From assembly GCA_934875675.1 (NCBI GenBank), contig CAKXIK010000066.1:1-12495 (forward strand): a stretch of DNA of 12,495 nucleotides, in the 5' to 3' direction. The notes beneath the pieces were generated by a model that saw nothing but the letters and a program-made list of their open reading frames with translations, had not been told where the DNA came from and ran no database searches. The position numbers and the translations under genes were made by a program. Source of the DNA: an uncultured bacterium (GTDB lineage: Bacteria > Bacillota > Clostridia > Oscillospirales > Acutalibacteraceae). Within the stretch, counting starts at the first letter, position 1; every line of letters begins with the position of its first letter. This document shows positions 5,659 to 12,495 of this stretch, in pieces.

Positions 5659-8376
5659 ATGACTTTTTCTTCTGAAGTACGCAATGCTGAGAATATGGTG
5701 CTGATTCATTCTGCATCTTATTCCATGGGCAGTGAAAATGGTTATGACGAAGAATCTCCGGTTCACACCGTTACAGTAGCTCCGTTCTATATGGACAAAT
5801 ACCCTGTAACAAACAAACAGTACCGAGAGTTTTGCGACGCAACTGGTGCTGATTACCCTGTGGCTCCGTATTGGACGGAATATCCTAATTATTTCTTGGA
5901 TTATCCGGACTATCCCGTTGTCAATGTTGGACTTCATCAAGCGAAAGCCTATGCAGCATGGGCCGGCAAACGGCTCCCGCACGAAGAGGAGTGGGAATTG
6001 GCTGCGTTGGGAGGAACAGAAGGACCTTATTCTTGGGGTACAGAGCAACCAAATGGCAAAATGGCTAATTTTGCCGACTGTTGCTCGGAGTATGAGTGGC
6101 GCGATTTTCGCCACAACGACGGATACCGGTATACTTCTCCCGTTGGCAGTTATAAGCCCAACGGCTATGGTCTTTACGATATGTGCGGAAATGTTTACGA
6201 ATGGTGCGATGACTGGTTCTTCCGCTATGATGACACCGTTCGCGACAATAGTTTACAGCGTGACAACGGTTGGGGCGTTAATGCAATTTGCCGCGGCGGT
6301 TGTTTTTACAGCGATGCATTTGGTTTACGCGTTTCCCTGCGTCATCAGGCACAGGGCGGCGGAGCACAATGCTTTATTGGATTCCGATGTGTGCGTGATG
6401 CCAATGATGACGGCACTTTACGTGATCTCCCACCATTGCCCGCTGAAGAAATTTCCCCGGAACCTGTACCAGATGTGATACAAACAGTTCAACAACAGGG
6501 AGGAATACAGATTGCTCCGGGGTATCAGCTGTGCATGGGATGCGGTAACAGTGATATTCTGCCGGAAAAAGCGGTTCAGGAAGTAGCCGCTTTGGGCTTT
6601 AGCAGTATTGAACTGTATGTAACATGGGAATCGTGCGAAGCAAAGGGACGCGACCAATGGGATTTTCATGTCTGGGACGAAAACATTCGCATCATGAAAG
6701 AAAACGGACTGAAATTCTTGCCGTTTGTCATTGCCGGTCCAGCTTATTCTCTGCCCGAATGGTATCGTCGCAGCGATGATTTCCGCGGTTTGCGCTGTCT
6801 GGAACACGATATGGAAACAAAAATTCAGTCAATTTGGGACAAACGTTTTTACTCATATATTGATCGTTTTCTTGCCAAACTGGCCGAACGTTACGGCAAC
6901 AGCGATGTATTTGAAAGTCTGATGGTCGGTGTCAGCGGTGACTTTGGCGAAGGAATCTTCCCCGTGTGGTACGGTGGATGGCCAACACAAATTGCCGGTA
7001 TGTATCATTCCCATCCAGGTTATTGGTGTGGTGATTCGTGCGCAAAACAACATTTTATTGCATATTGCAGCCAGAAGTTCGGTTCTGTGGAAGCAATTAA
7101 CCAGCGTTGGGCAGCCAATTTTCCTTCTTTGGAGCTGATTGAATTTCCACAGGTTCAATGTGCCGAATTTCCGGAGGGTTTCCGCTTGGATGAGCAGGTT
7201 CAAGCCGGCATTTTTAATGCAGATACGCCCCCAAAGCGACTTCGTTGGATGGATTTCATAGATTGGTATCATTACAGCATGAATGAATACATTGATTTTT
7301 GGATGAAAACTGCCCGCAAATATTTTCCGGATATTCCTCTGTATCTATGTACAGGCGGTGACGGAGCGCAGATGCACGGTTCGCAGTTTACCATGCAGAC
7401 AAAAACCTGTGCCAAATATGACGGCGGTATCCGAATTACAAATGAAGCGTCCAAATATGCTCAGAATGTTTACTTGACAAACCTGACTGCCACTGCCTGC
7501 CGCTATTATAATGGATATTCCAGTTTTGAACCTGCCGGTAACGTAAATGAACGCGGTGTGGTCTGCCGGATTTTCAATGCATTTACTTCCGGCTCCTATT
7601 TGCATTTTTACACACCAAATGTCTCCAGCACATATCCTAAGCTGAAAAAATACCTTGAAAACGCCCACTATCTCAAGATAGGAAATCCCAATCGTGACGT
7701 TGCTGTCATGATGCCGAATGTATCGACTATTCTGCAATGTCAGGGGCCTCAGGTCATGGGGATTCAGAGCAATATTACCGCTAAGTTCGAAATTCTGCGC
7801 GATTATACTGACTATAGTTTGATCGACGATTATTCAATTGCAGACAACATTTTAAATCACTATAAAATGTTAATCCTTCCGTGGGGTTCTTTTTATCGCC
7901 GTGGAACCTTGGAAAAACTTCGTGAGTTTGTGCAGGGCGGCGGACGTCTATTGGGGCTGGCACTCAACGAAATGCGATGCATTGAGGATGATACAGATGT
8001 TTTCGCAGACTTTTTTGCATCACCGGACGAAGCCCGCTCTCTTGGAAAAGGATACACACTGAACACTGCCGTCACACTTCCCGGTCTGATTGACGATCCG
8101 CGCGCTTGTGTTGGAACACCGTTTGTGGACTATCCCGCCGATCAAAGCGCAGAGTGGTATCAAAAAAATCTATTTGATAAAATTAACGCATTTGCGGGCA
8201 ACAACGTCAGCATTCCCGACGGCAGAATTGACGGTGTTTATGTTTCCTGCGTAGACGGTAAACTTTATGGGTTAAACAACACCGGTGTTGATCTTACCGC
8301 ACAAATTACAAACCGTCATGGAAAAAAATCCACGGTTTTTGTGCCGGCAAACACCATTCAGGAATTTGATATCTGA
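5659..8376 (+). CDS. FGE/SUMF1-fold domain fused to a clan-A-like glycoside hydrolase
   Basis: The protein has 905 residues. Residues 11-247 form a formylglycine-generating-enzyme (SUMF1) fold, shown by SYSMGSENG, RLPHEEEWELAA, GLYDMCGNVYEW, CRGGCF and IGFRCVRD. The paired copper-binding cysteines of true FGE, expected after RGG, are absent: the region reads CRGGCFYSDAFGLRV. A Pro/Glu-rich linker covers about 248-280. A TIM-barrel glycosidase-like region covers about 285-655, with SSIELYVTWE, PFVIAGPAYS, GVSGDFGEG (candidate acid/base E431) and FEPAG (candidate nucleophile E624). A GATase-like segment (about 675-790, ILPWGSFYRRG and VQGGGRLLGL) and a short beta domain resemble GH42-type enzymes. 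Similar proteins are sometimes labelled family 14-like. The substrate is unknown; context suggests a mannose- or galactose-containing glycan. No signal peptide is seen. It follows the regulator by 59 bp and ends before a terminator. Confidence 0.7.
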   Translation: MTFSSEVRNAENMVLIHSASYSMGSENGYDEESPVHTVTVAPFYMDKYPVTNKQYREFCDATGADYPVAPYWTEYPNYFLDYPDYPVVNVGLHQAKAYAAWAGKRLPHEEEWELAALGGTEGPYSWGTEQPNGKMANFADCCSEYEWRDFRHNDGYRYTSPVGSYKPNGYGLYDMCGNVYEWCDDWFFRYDDTVRDNSLQRDNGWGVNAICRGGCFYSDAFGLRVSLRHQAQGGGAQCFIGFRCVRDANDDGTLRDLPPLPAEEISPEPVPDVIQTVQQQGGIQIAPGYQLCMGCGNSDILPEKAVQEVAALGFSSIELYVTWESCEAKGRDQWDFHVWDENIRIMKENGLKFLPFVIAGPAYSLPEWYRRSDDFRGLRCLEHDMETKIQSIWDKRFYSYIDRFLAKLAERYGNSDVFESLMVGVSGDFGEGIFPVWYGGWPTQIAGMYHSHPGYWCGDSCAKQHFIAYCSQKFGSVEAINQRWAANFPSLELIEFPQVQCAEFPEGFRLDEQVQAGIFNADTPPKRLRWMDFIDWYHYSMNEYIDFWMKTARKYFPDIPLYLCTGGDGAQMHGSQFTMQTKTCAKYDGGIRITNEASKYAQNVYLTNLTATACRYYNGYSSFEPAGNVNERGVVCRIFNAFTSGSYLHFYTPNVSSTYPKLKKYLENAHYLKIGNPNRDVAVMMPNVSTILQCQGPQVMGIQSNITAKFEILRDYTDYSLIDDYSIADNILNHYKMLILPWGSFYRRGTLEKLREFVQGGGRLLGLALNEMRCIEDDTDVFADFFASPDEARSLGKGYTLNTAVTLPGLIDDPRACVGTPFVDYPADQSAEWYQKNLFDKINAFAGNNVSIPDGRIDGVYVSCVDGKLYGLNNTGVDLTAQITNRHGKKSTVFVPANTIQEFDI

Positions 8377-8387
8377 TCTGAAGCAAC

Positions 8388-8431
8388 AAAGCGCTTCCCT
8401 TCCTCTTCGGTTGTGAAGGGAAGCACTTTTT
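8388..8431 (+). terminator. Rho-independent terminator
   Basis: A 10-bp perfect stem GCTTCCCTTC (8393-8402) / GAAGGGAAGC (8415-8424) is extended by AAAG/CTTT after one mismatch. It is followed by a T-rich tract. It lies 12 bp after the FGE/glycosidase stop and separates that unit from the gene starting at 8490. Confidence 0.85.
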
Positions 8432-8450
8432 ATTGCTTAATTATTAAAAT

Positions 8451-8468
8451 AAATTTACATGTATGTTT
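8451..8468. promoter_or_regulatory. Imperfect palindrome upstream of the GxGYxYP gene (candidate operator)
   Basis: AAATTTACATGTATGTTT is symmetric around TACATGTA with matching AAA/TTT ends and two mismatched positions per arm. It lies 21 bp before the ATG at 8490, between a terminator and a gene that needs its own transcription start. I found no convincing -35/-10 pair here, so the promoter of this unit is unresolved. Confidence 0.3.
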
Positions 8469-8489
8469 TATTGAGGAGTTGTTACACGC

Positions 8490-9596
8490 ATGAATCAAAA
8501 TAAATTTACTCGTATCTATACCTTTAAACTCCAGGGACAGACCGGTTCGGATGCGTATGATGAGGCAGTTACCGTTGCCGTGGCGCAAGGTATTTTTAAT
8601 CGAAGCTCTCACGATTCCAGACTCTACCTTACTTCACGAAGCAATCCGCGTCCGGAATACTGGCTCAATCTCTTTTCGCAGAAAGGGGAATGGCTTTCCC
8701 CTCGCACTATTGTTCCTGTTTCAGGTATGCAGGAATTGGTTGAATTGGTTCGTCCCTACCTTCGCGAGGTGATTATTTATGATGAAACCGTGCCCGCAAC
8801 CTTGAATGTTGCAACCACAATTGCTGGGGTGGAAAACGGGATTGTCCTGTCTCCATCATCTCTGTCAGAAATGCTGCCTCAGTTTGGCGGACTGCCCGTG
8901 GTTGATTTGCGGGGCAAATTTACAGGAGCGGAAAGCGGAAGCGCAAAAAACGATGCTTACCGCTGGGCGGTTCGTCAGTATCTTCAAAAGGGAAAATGTT
9001 CGCATCATTTTATGAGCTTATTTGAGGACAGTGCTTTAGCCCGTAACCGCGGTGATCTGGGTTATGCAGTCACTCGCGACTGGGCTGTTTATCAGCGTTC
9101 TTTTGTTTATGACCTTTCTCCATGGGGAGACGAAGTGCCGGGCGATGATCCTGCACAAAAGATCGGCACCGATTTGGAAACTTATCGCATGATTCTGCAG
9201 GCACAGTCAAAACAAACGGATGGAAAAGAATTGACTGAAGTTTCCGGATTCTTCTGTTTTGATAAATATGCGCACACAGCTCATCATGAAAGCATCCATG
9301 AAGACGTGGCAACCGAGTGGGAAAATGTGTACCTGATTTCCCCTTATAACTGTTATCAGAATACGGTTGCTCAGCATTGCTACAACCAGTCAGTTCATAG
9401 TCAATTTGTATTTCATCCAGTAAAACAGGAGCATTGCGTGCTTGGCAAAAGCAAAGCAATTGAAAAAAATGTTACCTTTGTTTTCATATGGGGGATTATG
9501 ATTCTACCACCCCGCTTTATGATACATTTCCCCGTACATGGAACGAAAGCCCACGTGGGCATTACCCGCTGGCATGGGCTATTAATCCAAACCTAA
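8490..9596 (+). CDS. GxGYxYP-family putative glycoside hydrolase, N-terminal part; frameshifted near 9490
   Basis: The open frame gives 368 residues, of which only about the first 334 look genuine. Matches to the GxGYxYP family (putative glycoside hydrolases) include the motifs EVIIYDETVPATLNVATTIA (93-112), LPVVDLRGKF (135-144) and DAYRWAVRQYL (155-165). At a run of five G (9490-9494) the expected continuation GDYDSTTPLY lies in the -1 frame, and the tail after residue 335 is out-of-frame translation. One extra G would join it to the next reading frame without a break. GAGGAG lies 11 nt before the ATG. It starts a new unit after the terminator at 8388-8431. No biochemical function is established for the family as far as I know. 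It is either a sequencing error or a pseudogene. Confidence 0.6.
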   Translation: MNQNKFTRIYTFKLQGQTGSDAYDEAVTVAVAQGIFNRSSHDSRLYLTSRSNPRPEYWLNLFSQKGEWLSPRTIVPVSGMQELVELVRPYLREVIIYDETVPATLNVATTIAGVENGIVLSPSSLSEMLPQFGGLPVVDLRGKFTGAESGSAKNDAYRWAVRQYLQKGKCSHHFMSLFEDSALARNRGDLGYAVTRDWAVYQRSFVYDLSPWGDEVPGDDPAQKIGTDLETYRMILQAQSKQTDGKELTEVSGFFCFDKYAHTAHHESIHEDVATEWENVYLISPYNCYQNTVAQHCYNQSVHSQFVFHPVKQEHCVLGKSKAIEKNVTFVFIWGIMILPPRFMIHFPVHGTKAHVGITRWHGLLIQT

Positions 9597-12019
9597 TTGA
9601 AACTTATCCGGACATTATCGACTATGCTTACCGTACAAAAACCAATAATGACTTTTTTGTTGCAGATGCCTGCGGAGTGGGATACTGTGCTGACCAGTTC
9701 GGTATCATTGCACAGCTGCCGCAGATTTACCGGGAATTCGGCATCGACAACTGCATATTTGGTCGAGGGTACAATTTTCCAGAACCGAAAGAATCAGATT
9801 TTTATTGGCGTTCGGAGGACGGATCCGAAGTGCTCTGCGAATTTATGACATATTGGTACAACAATGCACAACGCTTTCCGGCAGATATTCAGAAGTCAAT
9901 GGCAATGCTGCAATTTATTGATGGTAATTTGAAAAAGACTTGCAGAACGGGCGAATTTTTGTTGATGAACGGCGTGGACCATTTGGAAGCACAGGAAGAT
10001 CTGCTGCCGATTCTAAAACAGATGAACGAACGCCTTACGGATGGCAATCAGATTGTGCAGTCCACCATGCAGGAATTTGTGACAGCACTTTCTGCCGCCG
10101 TTCAAAGAAAAACGTTAACACATTATACCGGTGAAATGCGCAACGGTGGAGCATGGAATCTGCTGGCCGGAACGCTCTCCTCACGCATTTACCTTAAGCA
10201 GCATAACACTTTGTGTCAGAGGATGCTGGAACGACAGCTGGAACCTCTTTATACACTGCTCGCACAGGTTGGAGCAAAAGAATATCCGCACGATTATCTC
10301 CGCTATCTCTGGAAAACACTGCTTCAGAACCATCCGCACGATTCTATTTGCGGGTGCAGTGTTGATGAAGTCCACTGTAATATGATGGATCGTTTTTCCC
10401 GTATAGAAACCGGTGCACAGGATATGCTTTTCCGCGGAATGGAACTACTGAGCGAATCAATTGATTGCAGGGAATTTTCTCAGAATCAATATCTGTTCAC
10501 TGTGTTCACTCCCCTTCAGGAGGAACGTACGCAAACAATTGAATCCGTGGCAGAATTTCCAATTTCTGAACATGTAAAAGGCTTTAAGATTACTGATCCG
10601 AATGGAAAACCCGTAGAGTTTCGTGTTCTTTCCAAGGAAGTACGTGCAAAGGGCGTTGTGACACCGGTTAATCTGCCCGGCGTTGTTAATGTAGACGCTT
10701 ATCGGGTGCTGATTACCGTGCGGAAGCTTCCGGGACTTTCCTACAGGACTTATGTTATCACGCCGTCTGAAACGAAAACTGTTTTGCAGCCGTCTGCTGT
10801 ATGTAAAGGGAATATTTTAGAAAACCGTTTTCTGCGTGCAGAAATTCAGCCCAACGGCACCGTCAATCTGTTGCAAAAAGAAACCCATACACTGCTGAAA
10901 GGCCTGTTTCTTCTGGAAGATGAAGCGGAAATCGGCGATTCATATGTGCATTTTGACCTGCCAGATTGTCCACACCTTACTTCGCTCAAATCAAAGGCAC
11001 AGATAACCCTGTTCATAGATGAAGAACAGCGTCAACGTGCAGAAATCCGATATCTGATGGAAATTCCGAAAATGTATTGCGAAGCGGAAAAACGTCGCAG
11101 TGAAAAAACAACGGAGCTGTCAGTGTGTCTGACGTTAACACTGGAAGAAGAAAGCCGTTATCTTGGCGCATCCGTGATGCTGGAAAATCGCGCTAACGAT
11201 CACCGCGTTCGTATGAGATTTCCGACCGGAATTCTGGGAAGCATTAGCTTTTCGGGTAATCCGTTCGATGTTACTCCACGCGACAGGCGCAATGCACACT
11301 CTGAAAACCATGTTTCTGATCAGCCAAACAGCGAATTTATTGCTGTCAACGGAGAGCGTGGCGGCATCGCTCTATTCAACAACGGTCTGCACGAATATGA
11401 ACACGACAAAGATGGTTCTATCCTGCTTACATTACTGCGTTGTGAAGGCTATATTTCGCACGATCCCTACGGTGAGGGCAATCTAGTGGAGGACAAATGG
11501 CGCACGAAGGAAAGTCAGTGTATAGGGACTTATACGCTGGAGCTTGCAGTTTACCCATACGCCGGCGATTTATACAGCGCACATACCGCACAAATCGCAA
11601 GGTGCTTCAACACACCAATGCTTCATTGTTTCCATCCCGTAGACCGACGAAAATTTGCTGGTGGACGTCCATTTGTGCAAGGTAGCGACACACCTGAATT
11701 TTTCTTCCGTGCCAAAAAGCAAAAGGTTTTGCTGCCCTCAGAGGCAACTTTCTTTACTTTAGAGGATACCTCGGGTGCAATTATTCTTTCGGCGGTCAAG
11801 CAATCAGAACACGATAACAGAACAATTTTGCGTGTTTACAACACAACGACACATCTGGTATCGTTTGCCATTCGTCTTGCGCATCCAGGACAAGTTTTCC
11901 GCTCCGATCTGCGGGAAAGTATTGGATTCTTGCTGCCGCAGCCGGAATGCGGAAAAGTTGTGTTACAAGCAAAACCGAAGGAGATTATTACACTTAGCAT
12001 TGAGAACACTAAGTCGTAG
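9488..12019 (+). CDS. GH38 alpha-mannosidase lacking its N-terminus, joined to a GxGYxYP fragment
   Basis: The frame gives 843 residues. Residues 2-66 continue the GxGYxYP protein (GDYDSTTPLY, AWAINPNL, NDFFVADACGVGY). From residue 67 the protein is GH38: DQFGIIAQLPQIYREFGID with the probable nucleophile and zinc ligand D69, FGRG, LLMNGVDHLEAQ, NHPHDSICGCSVDEVH (281-296), then the long beta domains of the family. The usual first ~100 residues, with the zinc-binding HxHWDxxW region, are missing, so activity as an alpha-mannosidase is doubtful. The ATG at 9488 has no ribosome binding site, so translation would need the upstream gene to be in frame. Repaired, the 8490-12019 product would be about 1,176 residues. 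The domain from residue 67 on is clear; the N-terminal state is abnormal. Confidence 0.7.
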   Translation: MGDYDSTTPLYDTFPRTWNESPRGHYPLAWAINPNLIETYPDIIDYAYRTKTNNDFFVADACGVGYCADQFGIIAQLPQIYREFGIDNCIFGRGYNFPEPKESDFYWRSEDGSEVLCEFMTYWYNNAQRFPADIQKSMAMLQFIDGNLKKTCRTGEFLLMNGVDHLEAQEDLLPILKQMNERLTDGNQIVQSTMQEFVTALSAAVQRKTLTHYTGEMRNGGAWNLLAGTLSSRIYLKQHNTLCQRMLERQLEPLYTLLAQVGAKEYPHDYLRYLWKTLLQNHPHDSICGCSVDEVHCNMMDRFSRIETGAQDMLFRGMELLSESIDCREFSQNQYLFTVFTPLQEERTQTIESVAEFPISEHVKGFKITDPNGKPVEFRVLSKEVRAKGVVTPVNLPGVVNVDAYRVLITVRKLPGLSYRTYVITPSETKTVLQPSAVCKGNILENRFLRAEIQPNGTVNLLQKETHTLLKGLFLLEDEAEIGDSYVHFDLPDCPHLTSLKSKAQITLFIDEEQRQRAEIRYLMEIPKMYCEAEKRRSEKTTELSVCLTLTLEEESRYLGASVMLENRANDHRVRMRFPTGILGSISFSGNPFDVTPRDRRNAHSENHVSDQPNSEFIAVNGERGGIALFNNGLHEYEHDKDGSILLTLLRCEGYISHDPYGEGNLVEDKWRTKESQCIGTYTLELAVYPYAGDLYSAHTAQIARCFNTPMLHCFHPVDRRKFAGGRPFVQGSDTPEFFFRAKKQKVLLPSEATFFTLEDTSGAIILSAVKQSEHDNRTILRVYNTTTHLVSFAIRLAHPGQVFRSDLRESIGFLLPQPECGKVVLQAKPKEIITLSIENTKS

Positions 12020-12088
12020 TGTTTCATCGCGATTATGTGTCTATTTTTTAGGGAATAGATGGATAAGGACACTGTCAAAACCTTGTTC
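12020..12088. other. Gap after the GH38 frame; short hairpins only
   Basis: A 7-bp hairpin (AACACTA 12005-12011 / TAGTGTT 12017-12023) overlaps the stop codon but lacks a T-tract. A second, TCTATT/AATAGA, follows near 12039-12058. Neither is a convincing terminator; the strong one is at 12244-12290. Confidence 0.4.
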
Positions 12089-12238
12089 TCACAAGCATCT
12101 CAACACCCCTAAAAGAATATCTTCTTTTTTATTTATTTCGCCGCCAGGCCTTATGTCCATACGGTCTGTTCCTTCTGCTGCTTTTCTTCGGAACACTTCT
12201 TCATTCAATACTTCTATTTTTGTGTATTTCCTAGACAT
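12089..12238 (-). pseudogene. Small ORF resembling the N-terminus of an IS3-family OrfA
   Basis: The ORF is 49 codons. The first 22 residues, starting MSRKYTKIEVLNEEVF then RRKAAE, resemble the start of the helix-turn-helix OrfA of IS3-type elements. The rest (for example DIRPGGEINKKEDILLG) does not continue the pattern, as if an internal deletion or frameshift had occurred. An AGGAGGTG ribosome binding site lies 6 nt before the ATG, unusually good for debris. That site sits inside the right-edge hairpin. It could instead be an unrelated small protein gene. Confidence 0.4.
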
Positions 12239-12243
12239 GACAA

Positions 12244-12290
12244 CACCTCCTGCTGTAGTTTCTATTTCTACAACAGGAGGTGGTTTTTTT
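12244..12290 (+). terminator. Strong terminator hairpin that also overlaps a minus-strand ribosome binding site
   Basis: The arms CACCTCCTGCTGTAG (12244-12258) and CTACAACAGGAGGTG (12268-12282) pair over 15 positions with one imperfect pair. The loop is 9 nt and seven T follow (12284-12290). On the plus strand it would terminate transcripts from the GH38 gene. On the minus strand the arm at 12244-12258 is the AGGAGGTG site of the small ORF starting at 12238. Confidence 0.75.
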
Positions 12291-12318
12291 CACTGTCTAT
12301 TTAACCGGAAACAGTCCA

Positions 12319-12495
12319 TTTAATTCTTGGGGGTGTTTTTTTGCAATGTCTCGGGGATTTGATACCGATTAAAACGGCTCAAAAGCAAAAAAACTTGCAC
12401 AATCAAGAATAAAAAATATTGGTTAATTGTAAAATGAAATTGAACACATAAAAATGTCCACAGTGAATGGGATATCTGTTAGAATAAAGTTACCA
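12319..12495. other. AT-rich right edge, nothing recognised
   Basis: I see no reading frame of convincing length, RNA gene, repeat array or clear promoter here. The region may belong to a gene or intergenic space beyond the window. Confidence 0.5.

Larger units (their letters stand above)
12067..12318 (-). mobile_element. Possible internally deleted IS3-type remnant
   Basis: The segment contains the OrfA-like ORF on the minus strand. It is bounded by sequences that could be decayed inverted ends: GGACACTGTC at 12067 and, on the minus strand, TGGACTGTTTCC from 12318. The shared part (GGAC and TGT, with two bases inserted) is short, so the boundaries are tentative. At about 250 bp there is no room for a transposase catalytic domain. 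If real, it is a non-autonomous relic. Confidence 0.3.

Noticed and set aside
5590..6114. 174-codon minus-strand frame
   Set aside because: It is antisense to the well-conserved FGE-fold region, and its composition looks like a shadow.
12001..12025. Hairpin at the GH38 stop codon as a terminator
   Set aside because: The stem is only 7 bp and has no T-tract; the hairpin at 12244-12290 is far better.
1..12495. CRISPR array, tRNA or rRNA genes
   Set aside because: No regularly spaced repeats, tRNA-like cloverleaf or rRNA-like stretch was noticed on reading both strands.

Overview
The window looks like an accessory carbohydrate-degradation locus of a low-to-mid GC Bacillota, probably of class Clostridia. 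The reasons are AGGAGG-type ribosome binding sites, AT-rich intergenic DNA with consensus sigma-A promoters, a GntR-LacI (AraR-type) hybrid repressor, a DUF4367-like fragment and IS3-family remnants at both edges. Genus cannot be told from the sequence.

Layout. Positions 1-102 are the right end of an IS3-family insertion sequence: the last 21 codons of its transposase plus the terminal repeat. Positions 185-911 hold gene debris on the minus strand: a DUF4367-like C-terminal fragment abutting a truncated, frameshifted isochorismatase-family gene. Positions 926-4043 (minus) carry a D-lyxose/mannose isomerase-like cupin and a GH2 beta-mannosidase, read as one operon from a perfect TTGACA-17-TATAAT promoter at 4202-4230. 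The 389-bp divergent intergenic region holds this promoter, a second promoter for the regulator, and two inverted repeats. Positions 4433-5599 (plus) encode the GntR-LacI regulator. It is followed by an unusual 905-residue protein (5659-8376) that joins an N-terminal FGE/SUMF1-fold domain to a clan-A-like glycoside hydrolase with a GATase-like domain. A strong terminator ends this unit. Positions 8490-12019 hold a GxGYxYP-family gene that loses its frame at a G5 run. In the new frame it runs directly into a GH38 alpha-mannosidase lacking its first ~100 residues. Positions 12020-12495 have a strong plus-strand terminator and a small minus-strand ORF resembling the start of an IS3 OrfA; the rest is unassigned.

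How the genes fit together (inference). Beta-mannosidase and alpha-mannosidase would release mannose from a mannose-containing glycan, and the cupin isomerase would convert mannose to fructose. The regulator, sitting between the divergent units, probably senses a sugar and represses both. No transporter, sulfatase or signal peptide is seen, so the enzymes probably act in the cytoplasm on imported oligosaccharides. Both ends of the locus are decaying or rearranged. Two single-base lesions sit in homopolymer runs, so sequencing error must be excluded before either gene is called dead.

The most notable items are the in-frame GxGYxYP/GH38 junction at a shared Gly-Tyr motif, the FGE-fold/glycosidase fusion lacking the FGE copper-binding cysteines, and a ribosome binding site buried in a terminator-like hairpin at the right end.
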